Shown here one piece after another: positions 18,628 through 26,041 of a stretch of DNA of 64,000 nt. The position numbers and the translations under genes are program-made. The stretch is from Sporosarcina jiandibaonis. GTDB lineage: Bacteria > Bacillota > Bacilli > Bacillales_A > Planococcaceae. The stretch is taken from positions 1 to 64,000 of the forward strand of contig NZ_JAAOIY010000009.1 of assembly GCF_013184495.1 (NCBI RefSeq). The letters are read 5' to 3'. Under the pieces are notes generated by a model. That model did not search any database, was not told the origin of the DNA, and saw only the letters and a program-made list of their open reading frames with translations. How positions within the stretch are numbered: position 1 is the stretch's first letter; every line of letters begins with the position of its first letter.

Positions 18628-18981
18628 ATGGATTCAAAACGAGGAATTGAATTAAAGGTTAGGCGTGAAATGGAAAGCATTGGTGTATATAGGAAGGAAT
18701 TCGACATGATTATTAATATTTACGCAGGTATGCTTCATCAATATTTGTGGTTTGAGAAGGAATTTCATGAAAGCGAGTACCAGATCACTGAACCGTATAC
18801 AAATAAAGCCGGAGCTACTAACGAAAGAAAAGTACCGCTGTTGACTGCTATGGAGTCATTAAGAAAAGATATTGCGAGTTATTCAGACAGGTTATGCCTT
18901 TCCCCGAAATCACTTGAAAAAGTAGTGATTGATTCGGACAGTAAATCCGTACTAACCAGTATTCTAAAAGAACTTGACTGA
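18628..18981 (+). CDS. Phage terminase small subunit, P27 family
   Basis: TerS recognises the packaging site and hands DNA to TerL. The 117-residue protein matches the P27-family pattern: an N-terminal helical DNA-binding part, a YLWFEKEFHESEYQITEPYT-type centre, then NERKVPLLTAMESLRKDI followed by ASYSDRLCLSPKSLEK. ATG 18628 is used, 11 bases after AAGGGGGTG. No large terminase follows, so in this element TerS could only work with a TerL from another phage, as in PICIs, or it is a remnant. Confidence 0.8.
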   Translation: MDSKRGIELKVRREMESIGVYRKEFDMIINIYAGMLHQYLWFEKEFHESEYQITEPYTNKAGATNERKVPLLTAMESLRKDIASYSDRLCLSPKSLEKVVIDSDSKSVLTSILKELD

Positions 18982-19009
18982 ACTGTATTGTTAGAAGGAG
19001 GTGTGAAAA

Positions 19010-19153
19010 ATGGTCAATTCATTATTATGTCGGCACAATTCTATTGAATATATTGAGAAGCGCCAAAAGGATTTAAAAGAAGCGAAAAAGAATCATCAGC
19101 CAACTAAAAGTATTGAAGAACAGAAGAAGGAACTCTTAGCAAAACTAAAATAA
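19010..19153 (+). CDS. Small hypothetical protein between terS and tape measure
   Basis: A 47-residue frame with an excellent ribosome binding site (AGAAGGAGGTG) before ATG 19010. The second half is a charged helix (IEKRQKDLKEAKKNHQ). It sits where a tail-assembly chaperone would precede the tape-measure gene in a complete phage, and may be a remnant of one. Confidence 0.5.
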   Translation: MVNSLLCRHNSIEYIEKRQKDLKEAKKNHQPTKSIEEQKKELLAKLK

Positions 19154-19203
19154 CTGTGAGAGGGGTAACCCTCTTCTCGGTAATAAAATGAGGTGATCAG
19201 AAC

Positions 19204-22176
19204 ATGGCGAGCAAGGATGTTGGGAGTTTACGCACCAGGCTTTCCTTCGAAGATGAAGGAAACTCAAAAGGTTTAGCGGGATTTAAACAGGATTTGAAAG
19301 GCTTACGCTCTGAAATGAACTTAGCGCGCTCTGGTGGTCGTGACTACACCAACAGCTTGAAAGGTATGCGAGAACAGTCGGATATTCTTTCTAGGCGCTT
19401 TAAAACGCAAGAGGAACGAGTTAAAGAACTTAAAAAGCGTTATGACGAATCCGTAAAAGTTAAAGGCGAAGATGCGTCATCCACAAAAGATTTAGCTGCC
19501 CAATATAACAATGCTACGGCTGAAATGAATCGAACAGAAGGACAACTTCAACGATTGAACGAAGAGATCAGGCGGCAAGAAAGCCCATGGACACAGTTAG
19601 GCAAGAATATGACTGATACAGGCGAGAAGTTTCAAACAGTCGGGAAGCACATGACTGATTTTGGAAAGTCGTATTCTATGCGAGTTACTGCTCCAATTGT
19701 GGCGGGCGGCGTTGCGGCGTTTAAAGCATCCATGGATTATGAAAGTGCATTCGCGGGGGTTAGGAAAACGACGGATGCGACAGAAGAAGAATTTGCATCC
19801 CTCTCCCGCGGCATCCGGGATATGGCAAAAGAACTCCCTGCGAGTGCGACAAGCATCGCAAGTGTGGCTGAATCTGCGGGTCAACTTGGTATTGCCAAAG
19901 ATGACCTGCTCGAATTTACGCGCGTCATGGTCGACCTGGGCGAATCTACTAACATGACTTCCGAACAAGCGGCCACTCAACTTGCACGATTTGCGAATAT
20001 CACCGGTATGTCCATGAAAGATGTGTCTCGTCTTGGTTCCACTATTGTAGATTTGGGGAATAACAGCGCCACAACGGAGGGAGAGATTGTTTCCCTTGGA
20101 ATGCGGATAGCGGCGACAGGAACTCAAGCGGGTATGACTGAAGCGGAAATCATGGCGATTTCGGCAGCGGCATCTTCCCTCGGCATAGAAGCAGAGGCAG
20201 GCGGAACAGCTCTCTCCATGGCATTCACGAAAATCACAAATGCTGTTGACAAGGGCGGCAACGATCTCAAAGCGTTCTCAAATGCTTCCGGTGCAACTGC
20301 GAAAGACTTTGCAAAAGCGTGGAAGGAAGAACCAACAGTCGCTTTCACCATGCTTCTTGAAGGTCTGAACAAGTCGTCTAAAGCCGGGAAGAATATGAGT
20401 GACATCCTCAATGATATGGGCATCAAGGGAATCCGTGAAGTAGACGTTATCAAACGTTTATCCGGTGCTCATGAATTGGTCACAGACTCTATCAATACAT
20501 CGAACGATGCATGGAAAGAGAATTCGGCACTCTCCAATGAAGCGGCCCAGCGCTACGCTACATCCGAATCACAATTAAAGATATTGTGGAATCGTGTGAA
20601 GGATATGGCCATATCATTAGGCGATGCATTAGTTCCCGCGGTCATGGACGCTTTAAAGGCAGCAGAACCGTTAATTAAGAAAATAGAAGAAGGCGCACAG
20701 GCGTTCAGCGATATGACCGAAGAAGAGCAACAAACCATTTTGAAAACCCTAGCATTAGTCGCGGCCATTGGTCCGGCAAGTTTGGCGGTTGGTGGACTAA
20801 CTACCGGAATTGGCGGATTTATGAAAATCGGTGGCAGCGCTGCAACTATGCTTGGCAAAAAAGGCGGAACAGGTTTAATCGGACGTGTCGGTTTGCTCGG
20901 TTTGGGAACGAATCCGGTAGGCTTAGCAGTGCTCGGCGTGGGCGCTCTTGCCACCGTTATGTACGCATTAAGCCAAAAGACAGAAGATAGTACCCAAAAA
21001 GCATTAGAAGCGGTAGAAGCTCGTAAAAAAGAGCTTGAAGCGAACGAAGAATTAGTTGCTAGTTTCGAAGAATTGAAACGTAAAAATAAATTGTCCACAG
21101 ATGAAGTATTGCGTTATATGGATATTATGTCCGAATTGAAAGATGCTAAATCCGAAGAAGCTATTAAAAAGTTAAAGGACGAGCAAGAAAAACTTCGCGA
21201 AAAGTCCGGTCTTACTAATGAACAAATGGAAGAGTTTTTAAGGCTAAATGGACAACTTGTGGAGAAAGCCCCCGAAACAGCGAAAGCGATTAGTGACCAG
21301 GGTAATGCTTATGTGGATGTGCTAGATGCGGTTAAAGACTTGAATCAAGCGGAACGTGAATTACACAATGATCGTATAAAAGAAAACCTTCGCGAAGAAG
21401 CACAGAAACAAACCAAAGAATTAGAAAAGCATAAAAAATTAACTGAAGAAATAGCCGCTAAAGAAAAAGAGCAGACCGAAGAATACAATAAACGTCGGGA
21501 AACTAGTGCGGCATTGATGGAAAAGCATAAAGTAATTGCTGATTTAGAAAAAGAAATTCTAGGCGCTACAGGCGAAACAAGAATTGAATTAGAGCGCAAG
21601 CTAATTGAAGAAGAAGGTATCAGGGAATCATTAGACAAGCAACTACACCAACACGATAAAGAATTAGACAGGCTTAAAAAGCAAATTGCCGACAGAAAAA
21701 CTAAACTTGAAATGTCGGATAAAGAACTAGCGGCATTTGAAGCGTTAACTGACCAATATGCCCAAGCTATGCTTTTGGAACAGGGAATTGTTTCGGAAAA
21801 AGGTAAAGCGGTTGAAAAGATTAAAGAAGAACAGCGGGAAATTGACAAGGCTAGAGAAAAACTTGAAAAGTTCGGGCAAGAGAACGGTAAAAACACGACT
21901 AAGTATAAAGAGCAAAATGAACAACTTAACGAACAACAAAGAAAAATCGATACAGCGAAGAAGAAACTCGGTGAAATGAATGAGATTGCCGGAAAGAAAA
22001 TCTTTAAAGATATTGAAATCAGAACGAATCCTTCCATTCTTTCGTTGGATCAGCAACTATCAGCGCCAGTCAATAAGCGAATTCAATTACAAGGGCATGA
22101 CTTTAGAGCAATAAGCGCTTATGCGGCAAGTACAAGTTACCATTCAAATAGTGCTGCATTATGCGTGGGGGTCTAA
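19204..22176 (+). CDS. Phage tail tape measure protein (TP901 type), C-terminally shortened
   Basis: A 990-residue protein of the family that sets tail length in siphophages. The N-terminal 120 residues are helical, then comes the TP901 core (about 150-480: MRVTAPIVAGGVAAFKASMDY, VAESAGQLGIAKDDLLEFTR), hydrophobic Gly-rich segments (about 510-600) and a long coiled coil rich in E, K and Q (about 600-950). It ends abruptly in a sequence unlike the usual tape-measure C terminus (AISAYAASTSYHSNSAALCV), one base before the next gene, suggesting truncation at a recombination joint. No tail, capsid or lysis genes accompany it. GTG/ATG context: AGGTGATC precedes ATG 19204. Confidence 0.88.
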   Translation: MASKDVGSLRTRLSFEDEGNSKGLAGFKQDLKGLRSEMNLARSGGRDYTNSLKGMREQSDILSRRFKTQEERVKELKKRYDESVKVKGEDASSTKDLAAQYNNATAEMNRTEGQLQRLNEEIRRQESPWTQLGKNMTDTGEKFQTVGKHMTDFGKSYSMRVTAPIVAGGVAAFKASMDYESAFAGVRKTTDATEEEFASLSRGIRDMAKELPASATSIASVAESAGQLGIAKDDLLEFTRVMVDLGESTNMTSEQAATQLARFANITGMSMKDVSRLGSTIVDLGNNSATTEGEIVSLGMRIAATGTQAGMTEAEIMAISAAASSLGIEAEAGGTALSMAFTKITNAVDKGGNDLKAFSNASGATAKDFAKAWKEEPTVAFTMLLEGLNKSSKAGKNMSDILNDMGIKGIREVDVIKRLSGAHELVTDSINTSNDAWKENSALSNEAAQRYATSESQLKILWNRVKDMAISLGDALVPAVMDALKAAEPLIKKIEEGAQAFSDMTEEEQQTILKTLALVAAIGPASLAVGGLTTGIGGFMKIGGSAATMLGKKGGTGLIGRVGLLGLGTNPVGLAVLGVGALATVMYALSQKTEDSTQKALEAVEARKKELEANEELVASFEELKRKNKLSTDEVLRYMDIMSELKDAKSEEAIKKLKDEQEKLREKSGLTNEQMEEFLRLNGQLVEKAPETAKAISDQGNAYVDVLDAVKDLNQAERELHNDRIKENLREEAQKQTKELEKHKKLTEEIAAKEKEQTEEYNKRRETSAALMEKHKVIADLEKEILGATGETRIELERKLIEEEGIRESLDKQLHQHDKELDRLKKQIADRKTKLEMSDKELAAFEALTDQYAQAMLLEQGIVSEKGKAVEKIKEEQREIDKAREKLEKFGQENGKNTTKYKEQNEQLNEQQRKIDTAKKKLGEMNEIAGKKIFKDIEIRTNPSILSLDQQLSAPVNKRIQLQGHDFRAISAYAASTSYHSNSAALCVGV

Positions 22177-22177
22177 T

Positions 22178-22903
22178 ATGACTTTAATTCTCGGTGTCAC
22201 GTATAACGATTTCATTCTCGTGTCCAGTGATTCAAAAGTAGTTGAACGATATTATGACGGGGAAACTTTTGAAGCTGAATCTGATACGATTCGTGAAGCT
22301 GATTTCAAAAGTGAAAAAGTCATAAGGATTGCCGATAAAGTATTACTATCCACATCGGGTTGGTATTTCATAGGTAATCTATTGGAGAAAAAGCTTCGGG
22401 AACTAGTAAACAAAAATAACGACTTAATAGAATGCGCAAACATTATTAAGGATTTAATTTCAAATCTTAAAGAGGGTAAAGTAACAGGTTTAAGTGAAGA
22501 AGATGAATTGGCCATAAAGCTGATGAATTCTAAAAACTTTTCGGGTTACTTGTTCGGCTTTACCCATTCGGGAGTTACTGGACTTGTGGACGTCAGAACT
22601 GAAAACTTTATAGAAATGCCGTCTGATGAAAGAAAAGGGTATCCGTCAGTTATTAATGGACCGGAACCCGAACATGATTTTCAATATCGCAAGGCTTTCT
22701 TCTTACCAGTGGGTGAAAGAACGATTGAGAACTTCGTAGAAAGAATGGTCTTTGTTCATGCCCATCTTAGCAAAAAACACCATGAACTAGTTTCGACTGA
22801 TTGTAATTTTGATTTACTCCAAAGAAATGGCGATCACTTCGAACATAAGAAGTTTATTATTGATACAATAGACATTTATGAAAGATTAGGATTGAAACCC
22901 TGA
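22178..22903 (+). CDS. Proteasome-like Ntn-hydrolase family protein
   Basis: A 241-residue protein that, after loss of Met, would start TLILGVTYNDFILVSSDSK, the pattern of proteasome beta, HslV and related N-terminal-nucleophile hydrolases. Counting from Thr1, Asp falls at 17 in the SSDSK motif and a KVIRI segment (Lys46) matches the catalytic Lys33 region with a 13-residue insertion. LLSTSGWYFIG matches the strand and Gly that follow. ATG 22178 is one base after the tape-measure stop. The C-terminal half (about 120-241) is unrecognised. No unfoldase partner is nearby. Activity and substrate are unknown. Confidence 0.7.
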   Translation: MTLILGVTYNDFILVSSDSKVVERYYDGETFEAESDTIREADFKSEKVIRIADKVLLSTSGWYFIGNLLEKKLRELVNKNNDLIECANIIKDLISNLKEGKVTGLSEEDELAIKLMNSKNFSGYLFGFTHSGVTGLVDVRTENFIEMPSDERKGYPSVINGPEPEHDFQYRKAFFLPVGERTIENFVERMVFVHAHLSKKHHELVSTDCNFDLLQRNGDHFEHKKFIIDTIDIYERLGLKP

Positions 22904-22932
22904 GCCACTAGTGACGAGTAGCATGGGAGTTA

Positions 22933-22978
22933 TATGAAAGTGGTATGCAAAAGGTATGCAAGTGCATCGCGTATGCAT
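22933..22978. repeat. Dispersed TATGAAAG...GTATGC repeat, copy 1
   Basis: A stretch starting TATGAAAGTGGTATGCAAAA and ending GTATGCAT closely resembles 24392-24436. Both contain repeated GTATGCAA and TGCAT units. Each copy is non-coding and lies after a gene of the island's right part. Confidence 0.55.
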
Positions 22979-22983
22979 AGACA

Positions 22984-23019
22984 AAAGCGACTACTCTTAA
23001 TTGAGCGGTCGCTTTTTTT
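22984..23019 (+). terminator. Terminator after the Ntn-hydrolase gene
   Basis: AAAGCGAC pairs with GTCGCTTT, with an inner CTC/GAG pair, followed by TTTTTT. Confidence 0.8.
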
Positions 23020-23071
23020 ATTTGTCGAAATTTGTCGGACTATTAAGGTATCTTTTGTACTACTAAACTAG

Positions 23072-23172
23072 TATAATTTGAATTAGCTCAGGCGTAGTAG
23101 GCTTAGAGGCTGCCATCTATAAAGTGTGCGTAACAGCTCGCGTTAGAGTAAATCTAACGGGGAGATGAGTGT
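23072..23172 (+). promoter_or_regulatory. TATAAT box and structured leader
   Basis: TATAAT at 23072-23077 is followed by a leader of about 90 bases. It ends in a hairpin CGTTAGA-GTAAA-TCTAACG (23141-23159) directly against the ribosome binding site GGGGAGATGAG of the next small gene. A clear -35 box is not visible. Such a hairpin could modulate translation; this is inference. Confidence 0.4.
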
Positions 23173-23361
23173 ATGATTAAAAAAGAGATTGTGGTGTTGG
23201 TGGTTGTGATGATGCTTTCAGGGTGGTTGCAAGGAGTTGTAAACTTTGACTTCAAGGAGTTAAGGGGCTTTCTACTCTTTGTAATACCTCTGATTTACGC
23301 ACATTGGCTAGATGCGAAACGACAAAAATCGCATGGCGACAACCGAGGGAAAGGAACATGA
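23173..23361 (+). CDS. Small membrane protein
   Basis: A 62-residue protein with a hydrophobic N-terminal segment (about 6-22) and a second one (about 30-46), then a basic C-terminal tail (LDAKRQKSHGDNRGKG). ATG 23173 follows GGGGAGATGAG. It has its own promoter-like region and is isolated from neighbours. It might be a holin-like or other small membrane protein, but I do not recognise a family. Confidence 0.6.
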   Translation: MIKKEIVVLVVVMMLSGWLQGVVNFDFKELRGFLLFVIPLIYAHWLDAKRQKSHGDNRGKGT

Positions 23362-23506
23362 TTTCTTTCCTCCCGCACCACAGGGGGTAACCCCCATGAT
23401 TCAAAAGTGGAATAATCCATTTTTGAAAAACGTTCATGAAAGCATCATCTTTTATCTGGTGAAGCATCATTTTTATTAGGGAAAAAGCACCATCTCCTTT
23501 GTTAGT

Positions 23507-23534
23507 AGCCATCCTTAATTGGATGGCTTTTTAT
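23507..23534 (+). terminator. Terminator
   Basis: AGCCATCC-TTAATT-GGATGGCT followed by TTTTATTT. It lies 145 bases after the small membrane protein gene. The stretch between holds a GGGGGTAACCCCC hairpin near 23384 and an imperfect repeat of AAGCATCAT. Confidence 0.85.
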
Positions 23535-23590
23535 TTACCTGAAGTTTAAAGCTTATGATGTTACAAGCAAGTGATGGAAGGAGATGGCCT

Positions 23591-23788
23591 TTGTCTAAAA
23601 TCGAAATAGCAGCAGACATTAAAAACATGGTGGAGCAAGTAATCTGTCAAGAATGTAAGCAATCAACTTTAATTTTTGAAAGCATTAATTTTGATTACTA
23701 TGGAAGCGTAGTGGTTAAAGCTAACTGTCCATCATGTAAAAGCGATCCGTACATAATTGTTGAAAATGTACCGAATCACAGAAAATAA
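23591..23788 (+). CDS. Small zinc-ribbon-like protein
   Basis: A 65-residue protein with two CxxC pairs (CQECK near residue 20 and CPSCK near 50), a pattern for one zinc ribbon. The TTG start at 23591 is chosen because AAGGAGATG lies just upstream; a longer in-frame start has no ribosome binding site. Function unknown. Confidence 0.6.
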   Translation: MSKIEIAADIKNMVEQVICQECKQSTLIFESINFDYYGSVVVKANCPSCKSDPYIIVENVPNHRK

Positions 23789-23826
23789 AAACGACCATTC
23801 CATTTAGGTAAGGTCGTTTTCTCTAT
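23787..23826 (+). terminator. Terminator after the zinc-ribbon gene
   Basis: AAAACGACC pairs with GGTCGTTTT, followed by TCTATT. It overlaps the stop codon of the preceding gene. Confidence 0.75.
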
Positions 23827-23849
23827 TAGTTGTTGAAAGGATGAGACAA

Positions 23850-24038
23850 ATGATTACACCCCAAAACGTAAAAGTTTTCGAAGCGGCGAAGTTATTAGGG
23901 AAATCAGAGCAGTTCGTAAGAATCGGTTTACAAAGAAATATATTGCCTTTTGGATTTGCGGTGCAAATGTCGTCTAAGTGGACGTATCACATTTCGCCGA
24001 AGTTATTAAAGGAATATATCGGATTAGCAGACCAATGA
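23850..24038 (+). CDS. Small HTH protein, phage excisionase-like
   Basis: A 62-residue protein of a type common in Bacillales phages: FEAAKLLGKSEQFVRIGLQR is a helix-turn-helix, then a strand region (FGFAVQMSSKWTYHISPKLL). ATG 23850 has GAAAGGATGAG at a good distance; ATG 23841 is too close. It probably regulates or assists recombination. Confidence 0.65.
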   Translation: MITPQNVKVFEAAKLLGKSEQFVRIGLQRNILPFGFAVQMSSKWTYHISPKLLKEYIGLADQ

Positions 24039-24062
24039 AAGAAGTGAATCCAAATCCAACAA

Positions 24063-24371
24063 TTGAAAGTTAGCCTGACAATTCCAATCCCATCTGATTC
24101 TGTCATCATTTCCAAAGTAGAATTGGAGCAGTTAAAGAAAAATGAGTTATCCGGTGTCTATTGGAGCATGAAAGATTTAGAAAAACGGACGAATCGGGGA
24201 CGGATTTGGCTGAAAGAAAACATTCTCTTACATCCACGATTCAAAAAAGAATTAGACAGCGAGAATGGTGGTTTTGTTTTTTATCCGAAAGCGAAAGGTC
24301 AGAATTGGAGTTTTCAAGCAGTAAAGATGGCCGAGTTTTTGGACAAGAATTTCCATCGTGTTTTCAAATAG
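24063..24371 (+). CDS. DUF771 family phage protein
   Basis: A 102-residue protein whose YWSMKDLEKRTNRGRIWLKE and GGFVFYPKAKGQNWSFQAVK segments match the DUF771 family of phage and island early proteins. It starts at TTG 24063, without an obvious ribosome binding site, 24 bases after the previous stop. The role of the family is not established; a DNA-binding or regulatory role is commonly assumed. Confidence 0.75.
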   Translation: MKVSLTIPIPSDSVIISKVELEQLKKNELSGVYWSMKDLEKRTNRGRIWLKENILLHPRFKKELDSENGGFVFYPKAKGQNWSFQAVKMAEFLDKNFHRVFK

Positions 24372-24391
24372 AAATGAAGATGTGAATAACG

Positions 24392-24436
24392 TATGAAAGT
24401 ATACGAAAGCAGTATGCAAATGCATTGCATAAGCAT
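24392..24436. repeat. Dispersed TATGAAAG...GTATGC repeat, copy 2
   Basis: Similar over about 45 bases to 22933-22978, with GTATGCAAATGCATTGCATA at its centre. Contains short palindromes (TGCAAATGCATTGCA). Possibly a regulator binding site shared by two transcripts. Confidence 0.55.
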
Positions 24437-24504
24437 GTTTAATATTCGATGGTTGATATGAAAATAGATAGTATAGTATCCATTGGTGAGGAGTGAAATG
24501 AGAA

Positions 24505-24699
24505 ATGAAAGACACAGATGAAAAGATAGGCAGCGCTTCTAGTTCACTGAAGAAGATTCCAGATGATGTACTAAAAAAAATGTGGGAGTACCTTATGACC
24601 ACATCGGCGGTACCGAAATTGATTGAAAAATATGAGAAGGAGCAGTTAGAAACGCAGGAAAAAGCTAATTTGTTAAATCAAAATAAAAAGGACGATTGA
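24505..24699 (+). CDS. Hypothetical protein
   Basis: A 64-residue hydrophilic helical protein with a Gln/Lys/Asp-rich tail. ATG 24505 is preceded by TGAGGAGTGAAATGAG, good but a little far. It is followed four bases later by a small XRE gene. Unknown. Confidence 0.55.
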   Translation: MKDTDEKIGSASSSLKKIPDDVLKKMWEYLMTTSAVPKLIEKYEKEQLETQEKANLLNQNKKDD

Positions 24700-24703
24700 A
24701 TTT

Positions 24704-24895
24704 ATGCGTTATAATTATAAACTTTATATTTACCGTAGAGAAAACCGATTACGCCAAGTCGATATGGCCAAGATTCTTGAGATAACTCCACAGACTTATT
24801 ACGTTAAAGAAAATGGGAAATCGGAATTTACGATAAGCGAAGGCTTAAAGTTGGCTAAGTTTTTCGGTTGTACGCTTGATGATTTATTCGGATAG
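24704..24895 (+). CDS. Small XRE family regulator
   Basis: A 63-residue helix-turn-helix protein (MAKILEITPQTYYVKENGKS, ending FFGCTLDDLFG), the short Cro-like class found in phage early operons. It is a second such regulator in the element, 12 kb from the first, consistent with a mosaic origin of the right part. Confidence 0.8.
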   Translation: MRYNYKLYIYRRENRLRQVDMAKILEITPQTYYVKENGKSEFTISEGLKLAKFFGCTLDDLFG

Positions 24896-25018
24896 TGAAA
24901 AAATCAAATCACAGAGAGTGCCCATCTACACACCCAAATATTTTCGGGTGAAAATGGGGTCATTCCATGACTAAATAATGCTACGCATTGGACTCAAGTT
25001 ATTAACTTCTGAATGGAT

Positions 25019-25056
25019 AAAGGCGACTACTCATTTATTTGAGAGGTCGCCTTTAA
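25019..25056. terminator. Bidirectional terminator
   Basis: AAAGGCGAC-TA-CTC pairs with GAG-AG-GTCGCCTTT around an AT loop. It lies between the plus-strand XRE gene and the minus-strand ribbon-helix-helix gene. Confidence 0.8.
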
Positions 25057-25057
25057 T

Positions 25058-25687
25058 TTATTTCTTCCAATGGTTTATAACAAATTCCGAAACAGTGTCT
25101 TGGACCTTTTCAGCGTGAACTTGAACCTCTTCCAGCAGGTGACTAAGTAACGCAGCCCATGAAATTCTTTCATCAAACGGGTTCCCGGCATTTATATATT
25201 TCAAGACTTTCTTCAACTCTCTCATTCTCTCTTCATCCACATTCTTTTCAATATAGCCCTTTGCAAATTCATTCACGAAATCTGTATCTCGTACAGTCGC
25301 ATCTACAAGCAAAGCACAGGCCTTGGAAACGGAGCATCCCATAGCATAAGCAAGAGCGGACAAGCTATCATGCATCGATTCTGTGACTCTCGTAGATACT
25401 CTTTCATTTCTTCCTGTAGACGCCCTTTTTTTAATTGGTATTCTATTTAAATCTCCCATATATAGAGTGTTTGCTATTCTAACGTCACGCAAAAAATATT
25501 GTGAAAGATAACTGACGACTTTTCTTCTTTGCGATCCGGCTATTAGTATTTCTTCGATTACATCTTTTACTGGCGTGTCAGTGATGAACGATAGTCGATA
25601 GATACAGTCCTTCAATTCTCTGGTAACTGTCGGCTTAATATCTCTTTTTTTATCGTTCCGCACCTTTCTCTTCCCTTCTCCAACCAC
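25058..25687 (-). CDS. Tandem ribbon-helix-helix protein
   Basis: A 209-residue basic protein with two ribbon-helix-helix-like segments: IKPTVTRELKDCIYRLSFIT with TPVKDVIEEILI (about 17-48), and RVSTRVTESMHDSLSALAYA with SVSKACALLVDATV (about 95-130). The rest is helical. GTG 25687 follows AGAGGAGTGGG. Upstream, GTACACTGTAC with a further GTAC (25719-25737) could be its own operator. Proteins of this sort act as plasmid copy-number or partition regulators, which would fit the ParM genes beside it. Confidence 0.6.
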   Translation of the reverse strand: MVGEGKRKVRNDKKRDIKPTVTRELKDCIYRLSFITDTPVKDVIEEILIAGSQRRKVVSYLSQYFLRDVRIANTLYMGDLNRIPIKKRASTGRNERVSTRVTESMHDSLSALAYAMGCSVSKACALLVDATVRDTDFVNEFAKGYIEKNVDEERMRELKKVLKYINAGNPFDERISWAALLSHLLEEVQVHAEKVQDTVSEFVINHWKK

Positions 25688-25778
25688 TTTCCCACTCCTC
25701 TTTACGGCATTTACCTCATGTACACTGTACTTTTGTACCGAGGATATTCCAAGATATGAAGAGATGGGGGAGGATATG

Positions 25779-25880
25779 TCATTTGCGTTTTGATTTCGGT
25801 TTCTTTTTCAAAGGGATGCTATATTTGTCTGCGTTTTTAATGATCTCTGCTGCTAATTTAGTAGTGTCTTTCCTAGTCAC
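25779..25880 (-). CDS. Small basic hypothetical protein
   Basis: A 33-residue frame from GTG 25880, ending in a run of Lys, Arg and Pro (PLKKKPKSKRK). GGAGATGAT lies before the start. Its stop is about 90 bases before the ribbon-helix-helix gene on the same strand. The plus-strand frame over the same DNA has no ribosome binding site. Confidence 0.4.
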   Translation of the reverse strand: MTRKDTTKLAAEIIKNADKYSIPLKKKPKSKRK

Positions 25881-25964
25881 GGCATATCATCTCCATCTAT
25901 TTTTTCATAGTCTTTACAATTTTAACAACATCCATACATAATCCTTTCCGTTGTTCCATATCAT

Positions 25965-26023
25965 TTACTACAAGCGTAATAACAGCAATCGAGAATTTCT
26001 CGAATTTATTACAAGCGTAATAA
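25965..26023. promoter_or_regulatory. Palindromic repeat site upstream of parM (centromere or operator candidate)
   Basis: Two copies of an 18-base motif, TTACTACAAGCGTAATAA (25965-25982) and TTATTACAAGCGTAATAA (26006-26023), start 41 bases apart, about four helical turns. The second is a palindrome with TTATTAC/GTAATAA arms. Midway lies a separate palindrome TCGAGAA-T-TTCTCGA (25989-26003). The site ends 19 bases before the parM-like start. Confidence 0.65.
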
Positions 26024-26041
26024 AAAATCGGAGGGAATAAG

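Noticed and set aside
25756..25941. A hydrophobic plus-strand frame in the gap before parM
   Set aside because: It has no ribosome binding site at a sensible distance, and the minus strand over the same bases has a better-supported small basic gene.
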